From positions 3,968,001 to 4,032,000 of the forward strand of contig NZ_CP033107.1 in assembly GCF_003856975.1 (NCBI RefSeq): 64,000 nucleotides of DNA. The letters are read 5' to 3'. Shown here piece by piece: positions 47,310 through 56,761 of this stretch (positions are counted from its first letter, which is position 1; every line of letters begins with the position of its first letter). The position numbers were made by a program, and so were the translations under genes. The notes below the pieces were generated by a model. The model saw only the letters and a program-made list of their open reading frames with translations. It searched no databases and had not been told where the DNA came from. Origin of the DNA: Plantibacter sp. PA-3-X8. Lineage in GTDB: Bacteria > Actinomycetota > Actinomycetes > Actinomycetales > Microbacteriaceae.

Positions 47310-47374
47310 CCGAACTGTTCTCGCTGAGTCTGACTGCCCCGGCCACCGCGATGGAGCGCGAGGGTACCGGCGTT

Positions 47375-47394
47375 CCGAGCGGGATCCGGCTCGG
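47375..47394. terminator. Weak hairpin between convergent genes
   Basis: CCGAGC/GCTCGG arms around eight bases, between 46731-47309 (+) and the GNAT gene (-). No T tract. Confidence 0.3.
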
Positions 47395-47411
47395 GTCGGA
47401 TACCGGCCGGG

Positions 47412-48014
47412 TCAGAGCGCCTTCGCGTACCAGTGGGCCCCGGGGTCGCCGTCCACCCGGGTGAAGCCCGTCCGCTGGTAGAACTGCTGCGCCCCGGTGT
47501 TCGAGACGCCGACGCCGAGGTGCACGCCCGGGACACCGCGCTCCGCGAGGAGCTCGCAGAACGCGTCGATGAGCCGTCTGCCGACACCCATCCCCTGCGT
47601 CTCCGGCAGCAGGTCGATGTGCAGATGCGCCGGGTACTGCGCCAGGAGTTCCGGGGCCAGACCGCCACGGTCGGTCGCGGATCGGACGATGCCGCGTTCG
47701 CCCTCCGACGCGGCACCAGAGGCCGCGGCCGCCGCGTACTTCCCCTCGACGGTCGGCCACCAGCGCTCGACGAACCAGCGGTCGAAGGCGGTCGTGTCCG
47801 CCGTGCCCAGGATGTACCCGATCGGGCCCGTGCCGGCGTCGACGAGCAGCGCCAACTCGGGCTCGTGCTCGACGTAGGGCAAGGCGTAGATGTCGGGCAG
47901 GAGGTCGTCCGTGCTGAATTGCCCGGTCGCGTCCGCGCCCGAGTCACCCGTCCGGGTGCAGATCGCCGCCACGGCGGCGCGGTCGGACGGTCGGTACGCG
48001 CGGATCTCGGTCAC
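47412..48014 (-). CDS. GNAT family N-acetyltransferase
   Basis: 200 aa. The acetyl-CoA motif is LLPETQGMGVGRRLIDAF, followed by VGVSNTGAQQFYQRTGF. An acidic/Ala-rich insert (EGKYAAAAASGAASEGER) separates the N- and C-terminal parts, giving the layout of OGA-type acetyltransferase-like domains. GTG start. Substrate unknown. Confidence 0.85.
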   Translation of the reverse strand: MTEIRAYRPSDRAAVAAICTRTGDSGADATGQFSTDDLLPDIYALPYVEHEPELALLVDAGTGPIGYILGTADTTAFDRWFVERWWPTVEGKYAAAAASGAASEGERGIVRSATDRGGLAPELLAQYPAHLHIDLLPETQGMGVGRRLIDAFCELLAERGVPGVHLGVGVSNTGAQQFYQRTGFTRVDGDPGAHWYAKAL

Positions 48015-48034
48015 CGCGCCAGCCTAACCGGCGT

Positions 48035-48169
48035 TCCCCGGTCCCAGAGCCCCACCCTCCAAGTCCCTGAAGCCCATCCTCCCCGGCCTGAAGCCCGCCC
48101 TCCCCGGTCCCTGAGCCTGTCGAAGGGCGGTGTCCACCCGTGGGCCCTTCGACAAGCTCAGGGACCGAT
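48035..48169. repeat. REP-like cluster with degenerate tandem arms
   Basis: Three or more degraded CCCCGGTCCCTGAAGC-like units (48035-48105) precede a full arm GGTCCCTGAGCCTGTCGAAG (48107-48126) and its inverse CCCTTCGACAAGCTCAGGGA (48145). It fills the divergent GNAT/APH gap. Confidence 0.82.
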
Positions 48170-48265
48170 CGAGGCGCGACCCAGCAACCGCCCCGGGGAC
48201 CGACCGAGGGACCGCCGAGGCGCGACCGAGGCACCGGTCTGACCGGGTTGCCTAGGCTGAGTCCC

Positions 48266-49141
48266 GTGACATGGCGACCAGGGGGCATCGACGCGGCCGT
48301 CGAGCAGTGGCGGCTCGTGCCCGACGGCGAGCTCATCGTGACGCCGTCGAGCCGGCTGCTCCCCGTGACGCACCACGGTCGACCGGCGATGCTCAAGGCG
48401 CCGCTCGTCCACGAGGAGGCGCTCGGCGGTCAGCTGCTCGCGGCGTGGGACGGCGCCGGGTGTGCAGCGGTGTTCGCTGGCGATGACCACGCGATCGTCC
48501 TGGAACGCGCGACGGGCGGCCGTGATCTCGCCTCACTGACCCGCGCAGGTGACGACCTCGGAGCCGTCGCGATCCTGTGCTCCGTGCTCGACACCCTGCA
48601 CGCGGCGATCCCCACCCCGGCGCCGACCGATGCCGACGGTGTCATCGCCGAGCTCCCGACGCTCCGCCGGTGGTTCAGCGAGCTACTCGCCGACGATGCA
48701 TCCGCCATGGGCGCCCTCCTCAGCGATCCGGCGAGCGCCGCGTTCCTCGAGCGTGGGCGGGAGCTCGCCGGTCGACTGCTCGACACCACGACCCCCGCCG
48801 ACGTCGTCGTGCTCCACGGGGACCTCCACCACATGAACGTGCTCGAGTTCGCACCCGGTGACTGGCGGGCGATCGACCCCAAAGGGATCATCGGCCACCG
48901 CGCCTTCGACGCCGCAGCGCTGTTCAGCAACCCCGATCCCGCGACAGCGCAGGACCCGCGGCTGTTCGCCGAGCGCGTCGAGCTCGTGAGTCGATCGCTC
49001 GGCCTGTCGCGAACCGCGCTCCTCAAGTGGGTGGTCGCGCGCTCCGCGCTGTCCGCCGTGTGGTCGCTGCAGGACGGGCTGCTCGACGACGCCCGGGCCA
49101 CCGTCGAGCTCGGTCGCCTCGCCGAGGACGGCCTCCGGTAG
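48266..49141 (+). CDS. APH(6)-like aminoglycoside/hydroxyurea phosphotransferase
   Basis: 291 aa. HGDLHHMNVLEF is the Brenner-type catalytic loop (Asp and Asn) and IDPKGIIGHRAFD supplies the metal ligand, as in streptomycin 6-kinase/hydroxyurea kinase relatives. GTG 48266 is used because the earlier part of the frame lies in REP DNA. Resistance is possible but substrate cannot be inferred. Confidence 0.82.
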   Translation: MTWRPGGIDAAVEQWRLVPDGELIVTPSSRLLPVTHHGRPAMLKAPLVHEEALGGQLLAAWDGAGCAAVFAGDDHAIVLERATGGRDLASLTRAGDDLGAVAILCSVLDTLHAAIPTPAPTDADGVIAELPTLRRWFSELLADDASAMGALLSDPASAAFLERGRELAGRLLDTTTPADVVVLHGDLHHMNVLEFAPGDWRAIDPKGIIGHRAFDAAALFSNPDPATAQDPRLFAERVELVSRSLGLSRTALLKWVVARSALSAVWSLQDGLLDDARATVELGRLAEDGLR

Positions 49142-49148
49142 GTTCGCG

Positions 49149-49265
49149 CCCTTCGACAAGCTCAGGGACCGGGAAACCGCTCAAGGGACCGGGAAACCGC
49201 TCAAGGGACCGGGAAACCGCTCAAGGGAACGGGGAACCGCTCAGGGGAACGGGACACCGCTTGAA
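49149..49265. repeat. REP-like arm with 20-bp tandem array
   Basis: CCCTTCGACAAGCTCAGGGA then five or six units of about 20 bp (CGCTCAAGGGACCGGGAAAC). It lies between convergent APH and HerA-like genes. Confidence 0.88.
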
Positions 49266-49280
49266 GACCGGCGCAGCAGC

Positions 49281-51302
49281 TCAGCGGCGGCGACGCGTCC
49301 CGAATATGCCCTCGACGACACCGGTGAGGATCGAACGTGTCGCCTTCGACCCGAGGATCTCCTCGAGCGGACTCTTCGACAACGTCGACGACGATCTCGT
49401 CGACGTCCGGCGGGTCGTGCCCGCGGTCTTCCGGAGCAACCGTTCGTACTCGGCGTCGGCCTGCTTCTGTGCTGCGGCCTGGGCCTTGTCGGCGGCGGCC
49501 TGCTGCTTCGCGAGTTCCGCCGCGATGCGCTGCCGCTCGAGTTCGGCCTCGGCGGCGAGCGCGGCCTGGTTGGCCTCCTCGAGCTTCGCCGTCAGGATCT
49601 CCCTCGCCGACTCACGGTCGACGGGCGTTCCGTACCGCGCGAGTAACGGTGACGCCGCGATCGCCGCGTCGATCGCGGTGTCGGCACTGGGCGACATGAG
49701 TCCCTGCGGTGCCCGCAGTCTCGTCCACGCGACCGGCGACGGCGCCCCTTTCTCGTTCATCACGGTGACGACCGCTTCACCGGTGCCGAGTGAGGTGAGG
49801 ACCTCGCCGAGCTCGTAACCGGAGGTCGGGTAGGTCGACACCGTCGCTTTGAGCGCCTTCGCGTCGTCCGGGGTGAAGGCGCGGAGGGCGTGCTGGACGC
49901 GCGACCCGAGCTGCGCGAGCACCTCGCCCGGGACGTCCTTCGGCGTCTGCGTGACGAAGAAGATGCCGACACCCTTCGACCGGATGAGCCGGACCGTCTG
50001 CGTGATCTGCGCGAGGAAGTCCTTCGACGCGTCGCGGAACAGCAGGTGCGCCTCGTCGAAGAAGAACACGAGCTTCGGCTTCTCGGGGTCGCCCACCTCG
50101 GGGAGGGTGTTGAAGAGGTCGGCGAGCAACCACATGAGGAACGTCGAGTAGAGGGCCGGCTGGTTCTGGACGCCCGGCACCTCGAGCAGGCTGACGATGC
50201 CCTTGCCGCTCGGGTCGAGGCGGATGAAGTCGGCGGTGTCGATCTCGGGTTCGCCGAAGAAGACGTCGGCGCCCTGGTCGGCGAAGGTGATGAGCTCCCG
50301 CAGGATCACCCCGACGGTGGCGCCCGACAGCCCGCCGAGCTCCTGGAGCTCACCCTTGCCGTCGTCGCTCGCGAGGTAGGTGAGGACCGCGCGCAGGTCG
50401 CTCAGGTCGAGGAGCGGCAGGCCCGCCTTGTCGGCGTAGTGGAAGACGAGACCGAGGCTGGACTCCTGCGTGGCGTTGAGGCCGAGGACCTTGCTCAGCA
50501 GCAACGGGCCGAAGGCGGCGATGGTGGCTCGGATCGGGACGCCCTTGCCGACGCCGCCGAGCGCGAAGTACTCCGTCGGGGTGGCGGCCGGCGTCCAGTC
50601 CTGACCGATGCCGCGGGTGCGGTCGAGGAGCTTCTCGTTCGACTCCCCCGGGGTCGCGATGCCCGAGAGGTCACCCTTGATGTCCGCGGCGAACACGGGG
50701 ACGCCGGCGGCCGAGAGCTGCTCGACGAGGCCCTGGAGCGTGCGGGTCTTCCCGGTTCCGGTGGCGCCGGCGACGAGTCCGTGCCGGTTCATGACACTGA
50801 GCGGGATGCGGACCTGCACCCCCGGCAGCGGTTCCCCGTTGACCAGGGCACCCATCTCGAGCGCCGGGCCGTGCACGAGGTAGCCGTCGCGGATCTTCAG
50901 CACGTCGTCGAGGCCGAGCGGGCCCGGACCGATGGTGTCGGCGCTGAGGTCATCAGTGCTGCTGGCGCCGTCGCCGCTGCTGCTGGGGGCGGTGCTGCTG
51001 GTGTCGGCACCGACCGCGACGCCGGTTGGGACATCGGCCGGCACATCGGCTGGGGCCTCGGCGGCCGGCGCGTCACTCGCGGAACCGGACGCCGCCGACT
51101 CGACCGGTGACGCCGACGCCGTGGCCCCGCCCGACGCCGTGATCCCGGCCCCGGCGAGCGCCGCTGCCGCCTCGGCCGCCTTCACTTTGGCTGCGGCGAG
51201 TGCCGCCTGCGCCTGGGCGGCTTCGAGCTCGGCCTGGGCTTGGGCGGCGGCAGCCTGGAGTGCGGCGATCTGCGGGTCGGATGCTGCATCACTGGGCGTC
51301 AT
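49281..51302 (-). CDS. HerA-like/DUF853 ATPase with Ala-rich coiled-coil N-terminus
   Basis: 673 aa, longer than the roughly 500-aa DUF853 (YjgR) family. Residues 1-55 form an Ala/Gln/Glu coiled coil; 56-120 are Ser/Ala/Pro/Asp-rich and disordered. The ATPase has Walker A GATGTGKT at 179-186 and Walker B FFFDEAHLLF. The C-terminal end has another coiled coil and a basic TRRTSTRSSS tail. A DNA-pumping or helicase-type role is inferred from the FtsK/HerA fold. Confidence 0.84.
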   Translation of the reverse strand: MTPSDAASDPQIAALQAAAAQAQAELEAAQAQAALAAAKVKAAEAAAALAGAGITASGGATASASPVESAASGSASDAPAAEAPADVPADVPTGVAVGADTSSTAPSSSGDGASSTDDLSADTIGPGPLGLDDVLKIRDGYLVHGPALEMGALVNGEPLPGVQVRIPLSVMNRHGLVAGATGTGKTRTLQGLVEQLSAAGVPVFAADIKGDLSGIATPGESNEKLLDRTRGIGQDWTPAATPTEYFALGGVGKGVPIRATIAAFGPLLLSKVLGLNATQESSLGLVFHYADKAGLPLLDLSDLRAVLTYLASDDGKGELQELGGLSGATVGVILRELITFADQGADVFFGEPEIDTADFIRLDPSGKGIVSLLEVPGVQNQPALYSTFLMWLLADLFNTLPEVGDPEKPKLVFFFDEAHLLFRDASKDFLAQITQTVRLIRSKGVGIFFVTQTPKDVPGEVLAQLGSRVQHALRAFTPDDAKALKATVSTYPTSGYELGEVLTSLGTGEAVVTVMNEKGAPSPVAWTRLRAPQGLMSPSADTAIDAAIAASPLLARYGTPVDRESAREILTAKLEEANQAALAAEAELERQRIAAELAKQQAAADKAQAAAQKQADAEYERLLRKTAGTTRRTSTRSSSTLSKSPLEEILGSKATRSILTGVVEGIFGTRRRR

Positions 51303-51369
51303 GTCCCGAGCCTAGCGACGCGTTCCCCACCGGTCGAGGGGTCGCGCGAGGGCTGGACGACTGCTCCGA

Positions 51370-52881
51370 TCACCACTGTTCGCGGGTGTGCTCCTGGTCG
51401 ACGACGGCGCGCAGGTCGGACAGTCGGCGCATCCCGGCCAGCGGTTGCGCCATACGGGTGTTGTGCCGGATGCGCGGTTCCACGCGGTCGAGGAAGGCCC
51501 AGTACCCGGCGGTGAACGGGCAGGCGTCCTCGCCCAGCCGCACCTTGGGATTGAAGACGCACCCACCGCAGTAGTCGGACATCTTGTCGATGTACGCACC
51601 GCCCGAGGCATAGGGCTTCGTCGCGACGATGCCGCCGTCCGCGTGCTGCGACATGCCGATGACGTTCGCGGGCATCACCCAGGGGGTGCCGTCGACGAAC
51701 ATGTCGATGAACCAGTCGTTGAGTGCGACCGGGTCGTACCCGTGCTGCAGGGCCCAGTTGCCGAGCACCATGAGCCGCTGGATGTGATGCGCCCAACCGT
51801 GGCGACGCATCCCGTCGATCGTCTCGCGGAGGCAGTTGGACTGGATGGCGGTGGCGTCGAGTTCGCGGAACTGGAGCGGGAGCGGCTCGTGTGCTCCGAG
51901 GGCGTTGTGACTCGTCCGGTACGGCTCGCCGAGGTGCCAGTAGAGATGCCAGACGTAGTCGCGCCAGCCGATGATCTGGCGGGTGAAGCCCTCGACACTC
52001 GACAGCGGTGCGCGACCGGCGTGGTACTCGGCGACCACGGTCTCGACGGCGTCGCGCGGGTCGAGCAGGCCGAGGTTGAGCGGCGCGCTCAGCAGGGAGT
52101 GCGCCATCGTCCAGTCACCGCCGAGCATGGCGTCCTCGAACGGGCCGAAGTCGCCGAGCCTCGTCTCGATGAAGTCCGCGAGCGCCGCCTCCGCCTCGGC
52201 CGCCGTGGCCGCGAAGCGTCGGGGCCCGTCATCACCGACCAGCTGGACCAGTCCGTCGCGCTGCCACCGGTCGAGGTCCTCCCGGACCTCCGCGTCGATG
52301 TCGTCCTCCTCGGGCCAGAGCGGCTCAGGCAGACCGAGCCGGGCGGCACCCTTCGGCGGCGGGTTCCGGTTGTCGTGGTCGAAGTTCCAGCGGCCACCCT
52401 CCGGCTGGTCGCCGCGCATGAGGATCCCGGTCCGCCCCCGCACCGTGCGGTAGAAGTCCTCCAGGAGGAGCCGCTTGCCGTCCCGCGTCGACGCCCAGGC
52501 CGCGAAGTCCGGCTCCGACGTCACGAAGCCGCGGCTCGGGAGCACCCGGAGGCCGCGCTCACGGACGAAACGTCGAGCCGTCCACGAGGGTGGGTCGATC
52601 ACCTCGAGTTCGGCGCCGACCTCGACGACCTCCTCGTAGCGGTCGACCTGGTGGAACTCCGCCCGGTCGCCGAGTTCCGCCGCTCGATGTCGGATGGCCG
52701 AGAGGAAGAGGTGCGCCTTCGCCCGGTGCATCGGGCGCTTCGTGAAGGTGGACTTCGATTCGATGAGCAGGATCGGTCCGCCGTCGTCGAACGCCGGGCC
52801 GAGCTGGCCGGTGAGAATCCATCGCCGGCGAGGGGCCGCGTCATCGGGGTGCTCGGCGGCGCTCCGGCCGGTGGTGTCCAT
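51370..52881 (-). CDS. FeS-cluster cryptochrome/photolyase (PhrB-like)
   Basis: 503 aa. It has the layout of FeS bacterial cryptochromes and photolyases (deoxyribodipyrimidine photolyase-related). Four candidate cluster Cys lie in SNCLRETIDGM, DYCGGCVFNPK and EDACPFTAGYW. WMPANVIGM-like and HADGGIVATKPYASGGAYI segments match FAD and active-site regions. The family repairs (6-4) photoproducts. It ends 67 bases from the HerA-like start. Confidence 0.9.
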   Translation of the reverse strand: MDTTGRSAAEHPDDAAPRRRWILTGQLGPAFDDGGPILLIESKSTFTKRPMHRAKAHLFLSAIRHRAAELGDRAEFHQVDRYEEVVEVGAELEVIDPPSWTARRFVRERGLRVLPSRGFVTSEPDFAAWASTRDGKRLLLEDFYRTVRGRTGILMRGDQPEGGRWNFDHDNRNPPPKGAARLGLPEPLWPEEDDIDAEVREDLDRWQRDGLVQLVGDDGPRRFAATAAEAEAALADFIETRLGDFGPFEDAMLGGDWTMAHSLLSAPLNLGLLDPRDAVETVVAEYHAGRAPLSSVEGFTRQIIGWRDYVWHLYWHLGEPYRTSHNALGAHEPLPLQFRELDATAIQSNCLRETIDGMRRHGWAHHIQRLMVLGNWALQHGYDPVALNDWFIDMFVDGTPWVMPANVIGMSQHADGGIVATKPYASGGAYIDKMSDYCGGCVFNPKVRLGEDACPFTAGYWAFLDRVEPRIRHNTRMAQPLAGMRRLSDLRAVVDQEHTREQW

Positions 52882-52983
52882 CGCCTCAGCGTACGTGGGG
52901 CGACGGACACCACCGGGGGCTTGCTCAGCCTGCTCCGATGCTGCTCGGTTCTGTACTCCGGTGCCCCGCTCGGCTCACAACGC

Positions 52984-54147
52984 TCAGAGCGTCGCGGCGA
53001 ACGGGTCCCAGTCCTCCGCGACGAGCGGGACCGACGCGACCCGGCTCGCCACGTCGACGGTCTGGCCGGACACCACGGACTCGTCGATCGAGACGAGCGT
53101 GTCGAGCACGTGGTAGCCGAGGGCGCCCGAGGCGAGCGGTGTGCCGCCGGAACGGATCGCCCGGGCGAGGTCGAGGACCCCGGTCCCACGGCCGGCGAGG
53201 ACACCCTCGGTCGGCACGACCTCCCACTCCGGGTCCTGCTGCATCCGCTCGATGGGAGCGGCGCGGGTGATCCGCACCTCGCCCGTGAACATGTTCGGGT
53301 CGGGGATCACGAGTGTCCCCTCGGTGCCGGTGATCTCGACGACGCCCATCTTCGCGAGCGGTGACTCGAAGCTGAAGACGCTCTGGCTCACGCCGCCGTC
53401 CACGAAGCGGGCGATGGCGCTGACGTGCGTCGGCACCTCGACGGCGAACTCGGTGCCGACGCGGTCGCCCTGCTGGATCGTCCGCGTCGCACGCCCACGG
53501 GAGCCGGCCGCCGACACCGAGGCGACCGAACCGAACACCTGCACGAGCGTCGTCAGGTAGTACGGCCCCATGTCGAACAGCGGCCCGCCACCCTTCGCGA
53601 ACAGGAACTCCGGGTTCGGGTGGAAGATGTCCGGGCCGGCGTACTGCATGACGGTCTGGGCGGTGAGCGGCTGACCGATGTCTCCGCGGGCGATGGCGCG
53701 ACGCGCGGACTGGACGCCCGGGCCGAGCACCGTGTCAGGCGCGATGCCCACGAGGAGTCCTGCGGCGTCGGCCTGCTCGAGGAGCGCGAGCCCGCTCGCA
53801 CGGTCGACGCTGATCGGCTTCTCCGTCCACACGTGCTTCCCGGCGGCGAGCACCTGCGAGGCGACCTGCGCGTGGACGGCGGGGATCGTGAGGTTCACGA
53901 CGAGCTCGACGTCCGGGTGCGCGAGGACGTCGTCGGCGGTCCCCCACTCGCCGACGCCCCACTTCTCGGCCTGGGCCTTCGCGCGGTCGACGTCGAGGTC
54001 GCCGAGGATCACGACGCGGACGTCGGGGAACGAGGTGAGGTGCTCGAGGTAGGTGTCGCTGATCATGCCGGTGCCGATGAACCCGACGCCGACCGGGCCG
54101 CTGCCCTGCGGTGCGCGTGCCGTCGTGCCCTGCGCGGCCGCGGGCAT
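52984..54147 (-). CDS. Gfo/Idh/MocA family oxidoreductase
   Basis: 387 aa. The Rossmann motif is VGFIGTGMISDTYLEHL, the EKPISVDRASGLALLEQA region holds the conserved Lys, and GGGPLFDMGPYYLTTLVQVFG is the substrate-domain motif. It oxidises a sugar or inositol with NAD(P). Its ATG overlaps the isomerase stop by one base, so the two are co-translated. Confidence 0.9.
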   Translation of the reverse strand: MPAAAQGTTARAPQGSGPVGVGFIGTGMISDTYLEHLTSFPDVRVVILGDLDVDRAKAQAEKWGVGEWGTADDVLAHPDVELVVNLTIPAVHAQVASQVLAAGKHVWTEKPISVDRASGLALLEQADAAGLLVGIAPDTVLGPGVQSARRAIARGDIGQPLTAQTVMQYAGPDIFHPNPEFLFAKGGGPLFDMGPYYLTTLVQVFGSVASVSAAGSRGRATRTIQQGDRVGTEFAVEVPTHVSAIARFVDGGVSQSVFSFESPLAKMGVVEITGTEGTLVIPDPNMFTGEVRITRAAPIERMQQDPEWEVVPTEGVLAGRGTGVLDLARAIRSGGTPLASGALGYHVLDTLVSIDESVVSGQTVDVASRVASVPLVAEDWDPFAATL

Positions 54148-54989
54148 CAGCGGACCACCGCTTCGGTCGAGACGAGCTGTTCGGCGACGAGCGCGTCGAC
54201 GCTCGCCTGGATACCGTCGAAGATGTCGCCGGCGCCGTAGTGGTCGAACTCGATGATCGCGAACCGCGCCGAGGGCGCTGCGGCGAGGGACTCACGCAGC
54301 GGGACCTCGCCCTGCCCGAACGGTCGCTGGTCGAGACCCGTCGGCACGAAGGGGGCGGCGCCCGGTGCGAACGGGTCGGCGGGCAGCAGGCCGTCCTTGA
54401 CGTGGAGCGCCTGGACGCGGTCGCCGAGGCGGCCGAGCAGCGCGGGGACGTCCTGACCGGCGGTCGCCGCCCAGAACAGGTCGACCTCGAGCGCGACGTC
54501 GTCACGCAGCTGGTCGGCGAAGACCTCGAACGCGCTGCGTCCGCCGAACGATGCGACGAACTCCTGGGAGTGGTTGTGGTAGCCGACGCGGAGACCGTGG
54601 TCGGCGGCGCGCTCCGCTGCGGCGTTCAGGCGGGCGGCCGTGTCGGCGACGGCGGCTTCGTCGAGCCAGCGGTCGGGGCTCACGAACGCGTCGATGACGA
54701 TCTCGAGGCCGAGGGCCTTCGCTGCCGCGAACACCTCCTCCTGTGGGGCGACCGGCATGACCTGGTCGCCGAAGCGGATCTCGTCGGAGAGGAGGGTCGC
54801 GTGGCCGGTGCGGGCGGCGAGACCGTGGCGGTCGAAGGCCTCGCGGAGCTCGGGCGCGCGGGAGACGAAGTCGAAGGCTTCGACCTCGCGCAGGCCCATG
54901 CCGGCGAGCCGGGCGAGGGCGTCGTCGAGGCCCTGGTCGAGGTGCTCCTTGATGCTGTAGAGCTGCACGGAGAGCGCTGGTGCGGTCAT
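54147..54989 (-). CDS. Sugar phosphate isomerase/epimerase (AP2 TIM barrel)
   Basis: 280 aa. A xylose-isomerase-like TIM barrel: SVQLYSIKEHLDQGLDDALA at the start, GYHNHSQEF and VALEVDLFWAATAGQDV for metal and substrate residues. It works with the adjacent oxidoreductase on an imported sugar. ATG 54989 gives the family start; an upstream GTG at 55085, which overlaps the MFS stop, is less likely. Confidence 0.85.
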   Translation of the reverse strand: MTAPALSVQLYSIKEHLDQGLDDALARLAGMGLREVEAFDFVSRAPELREAFDRHGLAARTGHATLLSDEIRFGDQVMPVAPQEEVFAAAKALGLEIVIDAFVSPDRWLDEAAVADTAARLNAAAERAADHGLRVGYHNHSQEFVASFGGRSAFEVFADQLRDDVALEVDLFWAATAGQDVPALLGRLGDRVQALHVKDGLLPADPFAPGAAPFVPTGLDQRPFGQGEVPLRESLAAAPSARFAIIEFDHYGAGDIFDGIQASVDALVAEQLVSTEAVVR

Positions 54990-55077
54990 GGTGTTGCCGT
55001 CCGTTCTGACGCCGTCCTTGGCGTCGCTGGGTGATGGAGTGGAGCTGGTGATCGGGGTGCGAGAGGCGTGACCGGGG

Positions 55078-56439
55078 TCACCCACGGGTCGCGATCGATC
55101 CGGTGATCGTCCCGTCGGCGTTCCGGGTCATGCGGTGTCGGACCGGCAGGATCGTCAGCGCGCCGAGCACGGCGATCACCCCGGCGCCCCAGAACAGGGC
55201 CGTGTAGTTGTTGCCGACCGCGCCGAGTCCGAGGAGGAACGCGCCCACCGCGCCGGCGAGCGACTGCGGCAGGGCGTTCGCGATGTTGAGGACGCCGAGG
55301 TCCTTCGCCGCGTCGTCCGGGTTCGGCAGGACGTCCACGACGAGAGCGGTGTCCACCGCGACGTACACGCCGTACGCCGCCCCCATGATCGCCTCGACGA
55401 CGTAGAACATGGGCACCGTCGTGGTGTGGGCGAGCAGGATGAGTCCGACCGCGAACACCGCCGTCGACCCGATGACGAACACCTTGCGGTTGAGCATCCG
55501 GTCCGACAGCCAACCGCCGAGCTTCGCGGTGATGACGAGCGCGATCGTGTAGATCAGCACACCCAAGGTCAGGGTGTCGACGGCGCCCTGCTGCGAGAGC
55601 CCGACCTCCTCCTGCAGGAAGAACAGGCGGAACGCGACGAAGAGGAACGAGGCGAGCGTCAGCAGGAACCGTGAGAGCCAGACCCAACCGAAGTCCGGGT
55701 GCTTGAGCGGGTTCACCCAGAAGGTGAAGAGCAGACCCTTCCATCCGCCGACGTCCGGACGGGTGGTGATCGCGCGGTCGGGCAGGACGAAGCAGTACAG
55801 CCACACGGTGATGAGTGCGAAGACGGCCGGAGCGACGAAGAGGAGCAGCATGTCGGTGACGAACCAGCTGGCCACGAAGGCCGCAGCGAGGATGCCGACG
55901 TTCTGCATGACGCCGACGTTCGCGGAGACACTCCCGCGCTGTTCCGGCGGGACCTGGTCGGCGATGGTCGCGAGCAGCGGGCCGAGGATGGCGTTGCCGG
56001 TGAGTTGTGCGAGGCACCAACCGGCGATGAGGACCGGGACGTTCGGAGCGAACGCGACGATCGTGAGCGAGGCGACGAAGCCGATGGCGCCGAGGAACAT
56101 CCACGGGCGGCGGCGACCGAAGCGCGAGAGCGTGATGTCGGACAGGCGGCCGATCACCGGGTTCGCGACGAGGGCGAACAGGGCGGCGATGGAGAGGACG
56201 TTGCCGTTGACGACCGCCGCCTGGTCACCGGGGACGAGCTGCTGCGTCTTGAGGGCCAGGCTCACGGTGACCGGGGCGAGCAGGGCCACGAACAGGCCGA
56301 ACTGGGCGAGCGCCATGGTGGTGACGACCCGTTTCGATGCTCGTTCCGTCGGTCCCGACGGGCCGGTGACGAGGCTGACGTATGGGCCGCTCGAGGCACG
56401 CTGGCCGGTGGGTTTGGGGCGGCGGGGTGGCTTGGACAT
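55078..56439 (-). CDS. MFS transporter, sugar/glycoside type
   Basis: 453 aa, twelve helices. SRFGRRRPWMFLGAIGF is the MFS loop 2-3 motif, and GGWLSDRMLNRKVFV is the equivalent loop of the second half, resembling glycoside uptake (GPH-like) carriers. GAGG seven bases before ATG 56439 sets the start. It is the first gene of the import/oxidation operon and has a sigma-70-type promoter upstream. Confidence 0.88.
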   Translation of the reverse strand: MSKPPRRPKPTGQRASSGPYVSLVTGPSGPTERASKRVVTTMALAQFGLFVALLAPVTVSLALKTQQLVPGDQAAVVNGNVLSIAALFALVANPVIGRLSDITLSRFGRRRPWMFLGAIGFVASLTIVAFAPNVPVLIAGWCLAQLTGNAILGPLLATIADQVPPEQRGSVSANVGVMQNVGILAAAFVASWFVTDMLLLFVAPAVFALITVWLYCFVLPDRAITTRPDVGGWKGLLFTFWVNPLKHPDFGWVWLSRFLLTLASFLFVAFRLFFLQEEVGLSQQGAVDTLTLGVLIYTIALVITAKLGGWLSDRMLNRKVFVIGSTAVFAVGLILLAHTTTVPMFYVVEAIMGAAYGVYVAVDTALVVDVLPNPDDAAKDLGVLNIANALPQSLAGAVGAFLLGLGAVGNNYTALFWGAGVIAVLGALTILPVRHRMTRNADGTITGSIATRG

Positions 56440-56533
56440 CCGAGTTCCTCTCAACGCTGAGCTGCGGACCGGCTCTGGCCCGCGGGTGGTGCTGTCCTGG
56501 CAGGACCGGGAAACCGATCACTGCACGGCTTTG

Positions 56534-56579
56534 AGTATAAGCGCGAAACCCGAGTGGTCAATAGGTTTTCACGAAACCT
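56534..56579 (-). promoter_or_regulatory. MFS operon promoter and upstream palindrome
   Basis: On the minus strand TTGACC (56556-56561), 16 bases, TATACT (56534-56539). Just upstream, AGGTTT/AAACCT (56563-56568 and 56574-56579) form a palindrome, a candidate TetR or LacI operator. Confidence 0.62.
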
Positions 56580-56595
56580 GTCGGTGTGGCTGCTG

Positions 56596-56761
56596 CCAGC
56601 GCGGTGCGCTGACGCGAGCGCGGCCCAGCCGCGTGAGCGCGGGTCTCCGGAGGGTCGCGCTCACGCGCCCGGGGCGCGCCCACGCCGAATCCCCAGCGCT
56701 CGCGTCATCGCACCGCGCCGGGCCCCACGGACCCGCGCTCGGGTCAGCGCACCGCGCCGGC
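56596..56761. repeat. Palindromic intergenic element, copy 4 (long form), overlapping tetR end
   Basis: Left arm CCAGCGCGGTGCGCTGACGC at 56596; right arms near 56701-56720 and 56745-56761. The last right arm forms the final codons and stop of the tetR gene. Confidence 0.84.

Noticed and set aside
48140..48265. N-terminal extension of the APH-like kinase
   Set aside because: It begins inside a REP arm and encodes low-complexity sequence.
49149..49265. CRISPR-like 20-bp repeat
   Set aside because: Units are contiguous copies of one another, not repeats separated by spacers.
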